The position numbers and the translations under genes were made by a program. Shown piece by piece: positions 8,953 through 17,368 of a DNA stretch of 64,000 bases. Numbering within the stretch: the first letter of the stretch is position 1; the number at the start of each line of letters is the position of its first letter. Source of the stretch: Bacillus massiliglaciei (lineage in GTDB: Bacteria > Bacillota > Bacilli > Bacillales > DSM-1321); assembly GCF_900098925.1 (NCBI RefSeq), contig NZ_LT622360.1:697136-761135 (forward strand), written 5' to 3'. A model generated the notes under the pieces. The model was not told the DNA's origin, did no database searches, and was given only the letters and a program-made list of their open reading frames with translations.

Positions 8953-9991
8953 ATATTTATCAAAATTAATAAGCCCGGTTATCGCAGTTATACTCGGTTT
9001 GATAGTCGGAGCAATTATTATGCTTGCCAGCGGTTATGACCCGATTGCAGGCTATGCCTCCATGGTCAGCGGAATTGTCGGCGATTCCTATTATATTGGG
9101 GAATCCATTCGGACGATTGTTCCATATATTTTAGCCGGACTTGCCGTTGCTTTTGCATTTAGAACAGGTCTTTTTAATATCGGCGTAGAAGGACAGCTTA
9201 TAGTCGGCTGGCTGGCCGCAGTTTGGGTGGGAATCAGTTTTGAACTTCCAAAATTCATCCATTTGCCGTTAGCCATTTTAGCAGGTGCTGCTGCCGGAGC
9301 GCTGTGGGCTTTCATCCCAGGTTTTCTGAAAGCGAGATTCAGGGTGCATGAAGTGATTGTTTCCATCATGCTTAATTATACGGCTTTGTATGTAACCAAT
9401 TATTTAATTAGAAACGTTATTACAGATAAGCTGGATAAAACTGAGCGTATTGCAGATACGGCTTCACTGCGTTCGCCTTTTTTTGAAAGCATTACGGATT
9501 TTTCCCGTCTGCACTGGGGGATCATCGTGGCTATTATTTGTGTAATTATTATGTGGTTCATTCTGGAGAAAACAAAGACTGGCTTTGAGCTGAAAGCAGT
9601 AGGATTTAATCAAAACGCATCAGAATACGCCGGGATGAGTGTAAATAAAAACATAATTCTGTCCATGGTTATTTCGGGGGCGTTTGCCGGACTTGCCGGT
9701 TCTATGGAAGGTCTGGGCACTTTTGGATATGCTGCCGTGAAAGGCGGATTCACAGGAATGGGATTTGACGGCATTGCGGTGGCTCTCCTTGGAGCCAATA
9801 CAGCAATTGGAGTTGTCCTTGCAGCCCTCTTATTCGGCGGTCTGAAGGCCGGTGCCTTGAATATGCCGCTTGAAACAGGAATTCCTAGTGAAATCGTAGA
9901 TATTGTGATTGCCTTAATTATTTTCTTTGTGGCTGCTAGTTATTTTATCCGGTTTATTACGGATCGCTTAAAAAAGAAAGGAGTGAAATAA
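8945..9991 (+). CDS. nupP: Nucleoside ABC transporter permease 1
   Basis: A 348-residue inner-membrane permease with about eight to nine hydrophobic helices, of the RbsC/BPD_transp_2 family. The segment FAFRTGLFNIGVEGQLIVGW (about residues 65-84) is the hallmark of the nucleoside branch. ATG at 8945 is chosen because GGTGA lies eight bases upstream and the length then equals B. subtilis NupP. An in-frame GTG twelve bases earlier is less likely. The gene overlaps the end of the ATPase gene. Confidence 0.9.
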   Translation: MSKYLSKLISPVIAVILGLIVGAIIMLASGYDPIAGYASMVSGIVGDSYYIGESIRTIVPYILAGLAVAFAFRTGLFNIGVEGQLIVGWLAAVWVGISFELPKFIHLPLAILAGAAAGALWAFIPGFLKARFRVHEVIVSIMLNYTALYVTNYLIRNVITDKLDKTERIADTASLRSPFFESITDFSRLHWGIIVAIICVIIMWFILEKTKTGFELKAVGFNQNASEYAGMSVNKNIILSMVISGAFAGLAGSMEGLGTFGYAAVKGGFTGMGFDGIAVALLGANTAIGVVLAALLFGGLKAGALNMPLETGIPSEIVDIVIALIIFFVAASYFIRFITDRLKKKGVK

Positions 9992-10951
9992 GTGGATTTT
10001 TACCAAGTGCTGCAAATAATTGTTCCTTCTATGATTGCTTTGGCCGCTCCGCTTATATTCACTGCCCTTGGCGGTGTGTTTTCTGAACGGGCCGGCGTGA
10101 TCAACATCGGTTTGGAAGGGCTGATGGTCATTGGCGCGTTTACTGGTATCGTGTTTAACTTAATGTTTGCTGATGATTTGGGAAGCTGGACTCCATGGGT
10201 AGCCATCCTTGCAGCTATGGGTGCAGGTCTGGTATTTTCAATCCTTCATGCAGTCGCAACAATTACCTTCAGAGCGGACCAGACGGTGAGCGGGGTTGCG
10301 ATTAATCTATTAGCGGTCGGCCTGACCATGTTTTTGGTGAAATTGATTTTTGATAAAGGCCAGACTGACCGGATTACGGAAACTTTTCCAAGAATCGATG
10401 TACCTTTATTAAGTGACATTCCATTTCTAGGGAAAATCTTTTTCTCTAATGGATATTATATTGTCTATATTAGTATATTGATTTCTTTTATAGTCTGGTA
10501 TGTACTTTATAAAACACCATTTGGTTTAAGGCTCCGCGCGGTAGGAGAACATCCTATGGCTGCTGATACAATGGGTGTCAATGTCTCAAGGATTCGCTAT
10601 GCCGCTGTTTTGCTGTCAGGAGCATTTGGCGGAATAGGGGGAGCGATTTACGCCACGATTTTCTCCAATGAATTCAATCATGCTACGATTAACGGGCAGG
10701 GTTTTATGGCGATTGCGGCCATGATATTCGGTAAATGGCATCCTGTCGGGGCCATGGGGGCCGCATTATTCTTTGGACTGGCCCAAAGCCTGAGTATTGT
10801 CGGATCAAGCCTGCCGTTCTTTGAGGATATTCCTTCCGTTTATCTGCTGATTGCGCCTTATGTTCTGACTATTATTGCGCTGACTGGCTTTATAGGACGT
10901 GCTGATGCTCCTAAGGCATCTGGCGTCCCTTATATTAAAGGAAAAAGATGA
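9992..10951 (+). CDS. nupQ: Nucleoside ABC transporter permease 2
   Basis: A 319-residue membrane permease paralogous to its upstream neighbour (IFTALGGVFSERAGVINIGLEGLMVIGAF near residues 21-49). It starts at GTG immediately after the preceding stop codon and uses AAAGGAGTG inside the end of that gene. The two permeases probably form a heterodimer served by the double ATPase. A terminator closes the operon. Confidence 0.9.
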   Translation: MDFYQVLQIIVPSMIALAAPLIFTALGGVFSERAGVINIGLEGLMVIGAFTGIVFNLMFADDLGSWTPWVAILAAMGAGLVFSILHAVATITFRADQTVSGVAINLLAVGLTMFLVKLIFDKGQTDRITETFPRIDVPLLSDIPFLGKIFFSNGYYIVYISILISFIVWYVLYKTPFGLRLRAVGEHPMAADTMGVNVSRIRYAAVLLSGAFGGIGGAIYATIFSNEFNHATINGQGFMAIAAMIFGKWHPVGAMGAALFFGLAQSLSIVGSSLPFFEDIPSVYLLIAPYVLTIIALTGFIGRADAPKASGVPYIKGKR

Positions 10952-10958
10952 AGAATTA

Positions 10959-10988
10959 AGCAGCCGTTGTACTTGGCTGCTTTTTTTG
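10959..10988 (+). terminator. Terminator of the nucleoside importer operon
   Basis: AGCAGCC and GGCTGCT flank a nine-base loop and are followed by seven Ts. Confidence 0.85.
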
Positions 10989-11140
10989 TAGATTATAATA
11001 AAATTATGTAAACTTTAAAAAGTGTCTCTAACTTGCATGATTTTTCCTTTGGCATGTATATTTTAAGTAGATGTTTAAAAGAGATAAGTAAAACAAACAA
11101 TAGGGACAGCAAGGAATACATAATAAAGGGAGGAAAAATA

Positions 11141-12418
11141 ATGGCTATTGCTTCCGAAAATATTACAGCTTACAGCGGTTATAATCTTCATACCGTTCAG
11201 ACCGCGAAATATAAAACCAATACTCTTGTGCTGAAAATGATGGCGCCTTTAGAAGAGGAAACCGTTACATACCGGGCACTTTTGCCCCATGTGCTTCAGG
11301 CTTCCACTGCAAATTACCCTTCAACCTCTGAGCTGCGCTCCTATCTTGATGATTTATATGGAGCAAATTTCTATGCGGATGTAGCGAAAAAAGGAGATTT
11401 TCAGATTATTACCTTTACCATCGATATTGCCAATGAGGAATTCCTCAGCGACCGGACACCATTATTGGAAAAGGCGTTTGCTTTACTGTCTGAAGTAATC
11501 TTTAAACCGAATTTAGAAGGGAATGCTTTTCAAAAAGAATCGTTTATGAATGAAGCGAGAGCTTTAAGGCAGCGATTACATTCTATCTCTGATGATAAAA
11601 TGCGGTACTCGGCTATTAGACTGGTTGAGGAAATGTGCAAGGATGAACGCTACGCACTTGATGCAAATGGGAGAATAGAGGATCTGGAACATATAACACC
11701 TGAGGGGCTTTTTAACTACTATCATAAAGCTCTTTCAGAGGATAAGGTGGATTTATATGTAATCGGTGATATCCAGCTCAAAGAAGTTAAGGAACTGGCA
11801 GAGAAATATTTTGTTTTTGAGGAAAGAAGTAAAGCTTCTTTTGAAAAAAACAATGAACATCAAGTAAAGGAAGAAAAAGAAATTATCGAGAGAACGGATG
11901 TAAAACAAGGAAAACTGAATATTGGCTACCGTACAAATGTTATATACGGCGATCCGGATTACTATGCGCTTCAGGTTTTTAATGGATTATTCGGCGGTTT
12001 TTCTCACTCGAAATTATTTCTGAACGTCCGTGAAAAGGCGAGTCTTGCTTATTATGCCTCCTCACGTCTTGAGAGTCATAAGGGTTTATTAATGGTTATG
12101 TCAGGAATAGAAAATGACCATTACGGTCAGGCGCTGGACATCATTCGCGAACAATTGGAGGCCATGAAAAGGGGAGAATTTACTGAAGAGGAGATTCAAC
12201 AGACTAAGGCTGTTATCAAAAATCAAATTCTGGAAACTGTTGATGTGTCCAGGGGGCTTGTTGAAATTCTTTATCATAATGTTATCTCAGGCAAGACGGT
12301 TGAACTTGATGAGTGGATGACTAAGACTGATGAGGTTACGAAAGAAGAAATTATCAAAGCTGCCCGTAAAATAGAGCCGGACACCATCTATTTCTTAACG
12401 GGAAAGGAGGCAGTTTGA
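11141..12418 (+). CDS. ymfF: M16-peptidase-like protein YmfF, EF-P modification associated
   Basis: A 425-residue member of the M16 (pitrilysin-like) family. The region where active members carry HxxEH reads LLPHVLQAST, so the zinc site is missing and this is the non-catalytic partner. The family GGFSHSKLFLNVREKASLAYY segment is present near residues 285-305. ATG at 11141 is chosen for its AGGGAGG site, since upstream in-frame codons have none. It overlaps ymfH by one base (TGATG), as expected for a YmfF-YmfH heterodimer. In B. subtilis these genes are associated with the 5-aminopentanol modification of elongation factor P. The exact reaction is not known to me. Confidence 0.85.
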   Translation: MAIASENITAYSGYNLHTVQTAKYKTNTLVLKMMAPLEEETVTYRALLPHVLQASTANYPSTSELRSYLDDLYGANFYADVAKKGDFQIITFTIDIANEEFLSDRTPLLEKAFALLSEVIFKPNLEGNAFQKESFMNEARALRQRLHSISDDKMRYSAIRLVEEMCKDERYALDANGRIEDLEHITPEGLFNYYHKALSEDKVDLYVIGDIQLKEVKELAEKYFVFEERSKASFEKNNEHQVKEEKEIIERTDVKQGKLNIGYRTNVIYGDPDYYALQVFNGLFGGFSHSKLFLNVREKASLAYYASSRLESHKGLLMVMSGIENDHYGQALDIIREQLEAMKRGEFTEEEIQQTKAVIKNQILETVDVSRGLVEILYHNVISGKTVELDEWMTKTDEVTKEEIIKAARKIEPDTIYFLTGKEAV

Positions 12419-13707
12419 TGGAAACAATCAAATTTGAGCAGCTCCAGGAAGAACTCTACCACGAAAAAATGCCGAATGGACTTGAAGTATATATTCTTCC
12501 GAAAAAAGGGTTTAATAAATCCTTTGCCACTTTTACGACAAAATACGGATCCGTGGATAATCACTTTAAATCTCTAGATAGACAGGAGCTTGTCAAGGTC
12601 CCGGACGGAATTGCCCATTTTTTGGAGCATAAATTGTTTGAAAAGGAAGACGGCGATGTCTTTCAGCAGTTCAGCAGGCAGGGTGCTTCTGCCAATGCGT
12701 TCACTTCTTTTACAAGAACGGCGTATCTTTTTTCCAGCACAACGGATTTTCATAAGAATCTGGCAATCTTGATTGATTTTGTCCAAGAGCCGTATTTCTC
12801 TGAAAAGACTGTTGAAAAAGAGAAGGGGATCATTGGACAGGAGATTAATATGTATGATGATAATCCGGAATGGCGGCTTTATTTTGGCACGATTGCCAAT
12901 ATGTATAAAAACCATCCAGTAAAGATTGATATAGCCGGAACGGTGGAGTCCATAGCTGATATTACGAAAGATATGCTGTATGAATGCTATAATACGTTTT
13001 ATCATCCAAGCAACATGATGCTGTTCATTATTGGTCCGGAAGATCCGAATGAAATTATGAATATGGTCAGAGCTAATCAAGCTGCTAAGAACTTTGTAAA
13101 CCAGCCAGAGGTTGAAAGGGAATTTGAGGCTGAACCAAATCAAGTAGCCAAGAAAAGCGATATTTTAAGAATGTCGGTACAGACGCCAAAAGTAATGGTA
13201 GGGATAAAAGCTGCTGATGTTCATATAAGCGGCAGGGAGCTTTTGAAGAAAGAGCTTGCAGCCAATATTTTTTTGGAAATGCTTTTTGGCAGGAGTTCAG
13301 CTCTGCATGAAAGCTTATATGGAAGCGGGCTGATCGATTCCAGCTTTTCTTTCGACTATACTCAGGAACATGGATTTGGATTCGCGCTGATTGGAGGAGA
13401 CAGCCCAGAACCAGAAAGGCTAATGGAAAAACTGCATGAGATTCTTCATCAATCGAAAACAGGCAAAGGGCTTGATCAACAAGGCTTTGAAAGAACCGTT
13501 AAGAAAAAAATTGGTTCTTTTCTTCGATCTATGAATTCGCCTGAATATATTGCCAATCAGTTTACAAGATACGCTTTTAATGACATGGACTTATTTGAAG
13601 TAGTACCGGAGCTTGAAAAATTGACTTTAAAAGATATCCATGAAACCGCAGGTGAATTGATTCGTGATGAAGCAATAACAGTCTGTCAGGTTCTTCCGAA
13701 AAATTAA
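12418..13707 (+). CDS. ymfH: M16-family zinc protease YmfH, EF-P modification associated
   Basis: A 429-residue M16 peptidase with an intact zinc motif HFLEH near residues 64-68 and a downstream glutamate in EKEKGIIGQEINMY. It is therefore the catalytic partner of YmfF. ATG at 12418 follows AAAGGAGG and overlaps the ymfF stop. Its place between ymfF and ymfI matches B. subtilis, where the three genes form a unit tied to EF-P modification. Confidence 0.88.
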   Translation: METIKFEQLQEELYHEKMPNGLEVYILPKKGFNKSFATFTTKYGSVDNHFKSLDRQELVKVPDGIAHFLEHKLFEKEDGDVFQQFSRQGASANAFTSFTRTAYLFSSTTDFHKNLAILIDFVQEPYFSEKTVEKEKGIIGQEINMYDDNPEWRLYFGTIANMYKNHPVKIDIAGTVESIADITKDMLYECYNTFYHPSNMMLFIIGPEDPNEIMNMVRANQAAKNFVNQPEVEREFEAEPNQVAKKSDILRMSVQTPKVMVGIKAADVHISGRELLKKELAANIFLEMLFGRSSALHESLYGSGLIDSSFSFDYTQEHGFGFALIGGDSPEPERLMEKLHEILHQSKTGKGLDQQGFERTVKKKIGSFLRSMNSPEYIANQFTRYAFNDMDLFEVVPELEKLTLKDIHETAGELIRDEAITVCQVLPKN

Positions 13708-13726
13708 TCAAAAGGAGAAGAGATCA

Positions 13727-14452
13727 TTGGGGAAACGATTTGCTTTAATTACAGGAGCAAGCGGGGGGATTGGAAAAGAAATTGCATTGAAATTAGCAGA
13801 AGAAAATTATTCGCTCTATCTGCACTATAACCAAAATGAAGGGGCGCTTAACGAACTTCTTGAGATGCTTCAGCCTTATCCAATCGAATTAATCCCGATT
13901 CAGGCTGACTTAGGTACGCCGGACGGCTATAAACAGCTTATAAACAACATTTTTGCCCTGCATGCGATTGTATTAAACAGCGGGAATAGCTATTACGGTT
14001 TAGTGACAGATATGGATGATCAGACCATTAATCAAATGATTCAGCTCCATGTGACCAGTCCTTTTCAGTTAACTAAGGAGCTCCTGCCTAAACTAATGTA
14101 CCAAGAAGATGCATCCATTGTAGCGGTGACCTCCATCTGGGGGCAGACGGGTGCTTCCTGTGAAGTGCTCTATTCCATGGTGAAAGGCGGTCAAAATGCT
14201 TTCATAAAGGCACTCAGCAAAGAGGTATCTCTATCAGGGATAAGAGTGAATGCAGTAGCTCCGGGAGCCATTTCTACTTCAATGCTTGAAAATTTCAGTG
14301 CAGATGAACTGGAACTTATTAAAGGAGATATACCAATGGGGCGAATGGGCAATGGCAAAGAAGTGGCAGAAGCCGTTTCCTTTCTTCTTTCCGACAAAGC
14401 TTCTTACATTACAGGGCAGGTATTAGGTGTCAATGGAGGCTGGTACACTTAA
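13727..14452 (+). CDS. ymfI: EF-P 5-aminopentanone reductase YmfI (SDR family)
   Basis: A 241-residue short-chain dehydrogenase. The cofactor motif is TGASGGIG at residues 8-15, NSG follows around residue 85, and the catalytic Ser-Tyr-Lys set lies in VTSIWGQTGASCEVLYSMVKGG. In B. subtilis YmfI reduces the aminopentanone on EF-P to aminopentanol, which helps translation of proline-rich stretches. It starts at TTG after AAAGGAGAAG and lies 19 bases after ymfH. Classical FabG reductases have a similar sequence, so the specific call leans on gene order. Confidence 0.85.
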   Translation: MGKRFALITGASGGIGKEIALKLAEENYSLYLHYNQNEGALNELLEMLQPYPIELIPIQADLGTPDGYKQLINNIFALHAIVLNSGNSYYGLVTDMDDQTINQMIQLHVTSPFQLTKELLPKLMYQEDASIVAVTSIWGQTGASCEVLYSMVKGGQNAFIKALSKEVSLSGIRVNAVAPGAISTSMLENFSADELELIKGDIPMGRMGNGKEVAEAVSFLLSDKASYITGQVLGVNGGWYT

Positions 14453-14470
14453 TTTTAAAAAAATGAATAA

Positions 14471-14529
14471 AAAAGATCATCTCTCCACAAAATATCAATG
14501 TACCATTTTGAAGGAAAGGATGATCTTTT
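14471..14529 (+). promoter_or_regulatory. Long-range inverted repeat overlapping the ymfJ ribosome site
   Basis: AAAAGATCATC at 14471-14481 is perfectly complementary to GATGATCTTTT at 14519-14529, which ends at the base before the ymfJ start codon. The 37-base loop holds the GGAAAG part of the ribosome site. The fold would draw the initiation region into a stem. It could equally act as a weak terminator of ymfI. Confidence 0.4.
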
Positions 14530-14787
14530 ATGTCAGTTTTAGACAATTGGGATCAATGGAAAAACTTTTTAGGCGACAGACTGCACCAGGGAGAATCACA
14601 AGGACTGGATGGTTCTGCTATCAGTAATTTGGCATTTGAAATCGGTGATTACCTTGCGAACCAAGTAGAACCGCAAAATGAGCAAGAACGTATCATGGCA
14701 GATTTATGGTCAGTGGCAAGCGATCAGGAAAAACATGCAATTGCAAGTGTCATGGTTAAGTTAGTAGAAAATAACGGTACAAAGTAA
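14530..14787 (+). CDS. ymfJ: DUF3243 protein YmfJ
   Basis: An 85-residue helical protein (MSVLDNWDQWKNFLGDRLHQGESQGL...) with no catalytic signature. It is identified by its position between ymfI and ymfK and by resemblance to the DUF3243 family. It starts at ATG and is preceded by GAAAGGATG, which is embedded in an inverted repeat. Function unknown. Confidence 0.82.
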   Translation: MSVLDNWDQWKNFLGDRLHQGESQGLDGSAISNLAFEIGDYLANQVEPQNEQERIMADLWSVASDQEKHAIASVMVKLVENNGTK

Positions 14788-14789
14788 AG

Positions 14790-14830
14790 GAAAGAACTCT
14801 GCCGCAATCCGGCAGGGTTCTTTCTTTTTA
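14790..14830 (+). terminator. Terminator of ymfJ
   Basis: GAAAGAACTCTGCCG pairs with CGGCAGGGTTCTTTC around CAATC, followed by TTTTT. Confidence 0.85.
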
Positions 14831-14968
14831 TATATATAGGCCTGTTGTAAGAAAATATAGAAGTATTAGGGTTTTTCCTTTTAACTTTACCTTAAATGCT
14901 ATATTATAGAAGCTAGGCAATGATTATTAAAGAATTTGAACAGGCTTCCGTTTTAAAGGAGTGTTCTC

Positions 14969-15760
14969 GTGGAAAAAAAAGAGTGGTATTTTGAATATGA
15001 AATCCAGAAGAATCGACCTGGCCTATTGGGGGATGTATCTTCATTGCTGGGTATGCTGTCGATAAATATTGTAACCATAAATGGTGTAGATGAAGGCAGG
15101 AGAGGCCTGCTGTTACTGACTGAAGACAGTCGGAATATAGAAAGGTTCGAATCGATCCTTCACACGATGGATACAATTAAAATCATTAAACTCAGGGAAC
15201 CTAAATTACGTGACAGACTGGCTGTCAGACATGGAAGATACATTCAAAGAGGCGCTGATGAAAAAAACACTTTCCGTTTTGTCAGAGACGAGCTGGGACT
15301 TTTGGTTGATTTTATGGCTGAATTATTTAAGCAGGAAGGCCATAAGTTAATTGGCATTCGGGGAATGCCCCGTGTCGGAAAAACGGAATCAATCGTTGCA
15401 GCGAGTGTATGTGCTAATAAAAGATGGCTGTTTGTATCATCTACTTTATTGAAACAGACAATCCGCAGTCAGCTTATTGAAGATGAGTACAATAATAATA
15501 ATTTATTCATCCTTGATGGCATTGTATCCACCAAACGTGCGAATGAGCGCCATTGGCAGCTGGTTCGTGAAATTATGAGAATGGATGCAGTGAAGGTTAT
15601 TGAACATCCTGATGTTTTTGTAGAAAATACAGAGTACAGGCTTGAAGACTTCGACTATATTATTGAATTGCGAAATAATCCGGACGAAGAAATTACATAT
15701 GAAGCAGTAAACCAAAATGAACAATTTTCCGGATCGGATTTTGGATCATTTGATTTTTAA
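14969..15760 (+). CDS. ymfK: DUF3388 protein YmfK with ACT-like N terminus and a P-loop-like motif
   Basis: A 263-residue protein. Residues 1-65 (WYFEYEIQKNRPGLLGDVSSLLGMLSINIVTING) look like an ACT-type regulatory fold. GIRGMPRVGKTES near residues 129-141 fits a P-loop (GxxRVGKT) and is followed by a Walker-B-like NNLFILDGIV. It starts at GTG after AAAGGAG. B. subtilis YmfK has no established biochemical function that I know of. The combination suggests a nucleotide-binding switch, but this is inference. Confidence 0.8.
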   Translation: MEKKEWYFEYEIQKNRPGLLGDVSSLLGMLSINIVTINGVDEGRRGLLLLTEDSRNIERFESILHTMDTIKIIKLREPKLRDRLAVRHGRYIQRGADEKNTFRFVRDELGLLVDFMAELFKQEGHKLIGIRGMPRVGKTESIVAASVCANKRWLFVSSTLLKQTIRSQLIEDEYNNNNLFILDGIVSTKRANERHWQLVREIMRMDAVKVIEHPDVFVENTEYRLEDFDYIIELRNNPDEEITYEAVNQNEQFSGSDFGSFDF

Positions 15761-15777
15761 ATTGGCAGGTGTTTGAT

Positions 15778-16686
15778 TTGACGGAATTAGGAAACCGGCT
15801 GAAAGAAACAAGAGAATCTAAAGGGCTGTCTTTAGAGGATCTGCAGGAAGCCACAAAAATTCAAAAACGGTATCTGGTAGGGATTGAGGAAGGAAACTAC
15901 AGCATGATGCCGGGCAAGTTTTATGTACGTGCGTTTATAAAGCAATATTGTGAAGCTGTCGGCCTTGAGCCGGATGAGATTTTCGAAGAATATAAGAGTG
16001 AAGTCCCTTCTGTATATACGGAAGAAATACCAGAACAGCTTTCAAGAGTAAACTCCCGAAACGCAATTGGTCCAGACCGTTCAAAGGTCACAGATTTGCT
16101 TCCTAAGATTTTGGTCGGAGCTGTAGCTGTCGGAGCCGTTGTGCTGGTTTGGGTATTAGTTTCTAATTTTATGGGGAACCAAAGTGAAGAAAAGCCTTCT
16201 ACCGAAAATTCCAGCGGAGAAGTCGGCTTTAATGAAAATGATCAGTTTGATAAAGAAAAAGCGAATAATACTGAGACAGAAGACCAAGATAAAGAAGAAA
16301 AAGAAAGTGAAAATAAAAAAGAGGAAGAAGACTCTTCTAAGCAAGATGAGACTGATTCTTCTTCAGAGCTTTCTGCTGTCAGTTCGTCAGGGAAAACCAG
16401 CATATATGAACTGAAAAATGCAGAAAAATTCAATTTAAAGGTTTCATCCACTGGTGCAACATGGGTCGGAGTAAGTAACGGAGAGGGAAAACTGGTTTTC
16501 CAAGGCACCCTAAATAAAGACCAAAGCGAAGAGCTTGATTTTTCTGATGAATCAGAAGCGGTTATTAAAATAGGAAATGCCCCGGACGCTGAAATTTTTG
16601 TTAATGATGAGAAGCTGAAATTCTCAATCTCACCTACAGAAGTTACGACTCAAACCGTGACGATACAGTTTAAAAAGGAGGAATAG
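15778..16686 (+). CDS. ymfM: RodZ-like membrane protein YmfM (HTH plus DUF4115)
   Basis: A 302-residue bitopic protein. Residues 1-70 form an Xre-type HTH (LGNRLKETRESKGLSLEDLQEATKIQKRYL), one membrane helix lies at about 104-126, and a Glu/Lys/Ser-rich linker leads to an extracytoplasmic DUF4115 beta domain. This is the RodZ layout that couples the MreB cytoskeleton to cell-wall growth. TTG at 15778 is preferred because AGGTG lies six bases upstream. An in-frame GTG nine bases earlier lacks a ribosome site. A weak terminator separates it from pgsA. Confidence 0.85.
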   Translation: MTELGNRLKETRESKGLSLEDLQEATKIQKRYLVGIEEGNYSMMPGKFYVRAFIKQYCEAVGLEPDEIFEEYKSEVPSVYTEEIPEQLSRVNSRNAIGPDRSKVTDLLPKILVGAVAVGAVVLVWVLVSNFMGNQSEEKPSTENSSGEVGFNENDQFDKEKANNTETEDQDKEEKESENKKEEEDSSKQDETDSSSELSAVSSSGKTSIYELKNAEKFNLKVSSTGATWVGVSNGEGKLVFQGTLNKDQSEELDFSDESEAVIKIGNAPDAEIFVNDEKLKFSISPTEVTTQTVTIQFKKEE

Positions 16687-16708
16687 TCATCTGTTTGATG
16701 GCTTTTTT
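16686..16708 (+). terminator. Short terminator after ymfM
   Basis: GTCATC and GATGGC form a 6-bp stem (one G-T pair) around TGTTT, followed by six Ts. The stem is short, so it may leak into pgsA. Confidence 0.5.
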
Positions 16709-16759
16709 CTCTTATCATTAAAATAATAAAATAAAGCGTGAATGCTGGAGGTAGTAGTT

Positions 16760-17344
16760 TTGAATTTGCCTAATAAAATAACCATTTCTAGAATTTTTTT
16801 AATTCCTGTTTTTCTGATTATCATGCTCTATCCTTTTTCATGGGGAGAAGTCACTGTTTGGGGAGTGACCTTGCCTGTCACCCATCTGATTGGAGCGCTT
16901 ATCTTTATCATTGCTTCCACTACGGATTGGATAGACGGATATTATGCGAGGAAGTATGACCTTGTCACAAACCTCGGTAAGTTTCTGGATCCGTTAGCCG
17001 ATAAGCTTTTAGTATCTGCTGCTTTGATTGTACTGGTTGATTTGGACTTGATTTATAACCTTTCCTGGATTGCAATTGTGATCATCAGCAGAGAATTTGC
17101 TGTCACTGGTTTAAGGCTTGTATTGGCGGGTGAAGGAGAAGTTGTTGCGGCTAATCAGCTTGGAAAAATTAAGACCTGGGCCCAGATTATTGCGATTTCC
17201 GCAATGCTGCTGCATAATCTGCCGTTTGAAGGCATACATTTCCCGTTTGCGTTAATTGCTCTTTGGATCGCCTTGATTTTTACGGTTTGGTCCGGAATGG
17301 ATTATTTTATGAAAAATAAAACGGCGTTTGTAAACTCAAAGTAA
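16760..17344 (+). CDS. pgsA: CDP-diacylglycerol--glycerol-3-phosphate 3-phosphatidyltransferase
   Basis: A 194-residue membrane enzyme that makes phosphatidylglycerol phosphate, the committed step of anionic phospholipid synthesis. The CDP-alcohol phosphotransferase signature DGx2ARx8Gx3Dx3D is complete (DGYYARKYDLVTNLGKFLDP, then LAD) around residues 57-80. Several hydrophobic helices surround it. TTG at 16760 is chosen since GGAGG lies eight bases upstream and the protein then begins NLPNKITISRI as in relatives. Confidence 0.93.
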   Translation: MNLPNKITISRIFLIPVFLIIMLYPFSWGEVTVWGVTLPVTHLIGALIFIIASTTDWIDGYYARKYDLVTNLGKFLDPLADKLLVSAALIVLVDLDLIYNLSWIAIVIISREFAVTGLRLVLAGEGEVVAANQLGKIKTWAQIIAISAMLLHNLPFEGIHFPFALIALWIALIFTVWSGMDYFMKNKTAFVNSK

Positions 17345-17368
17345 ATCAGTCAGTTTGGGGGAGTATAT

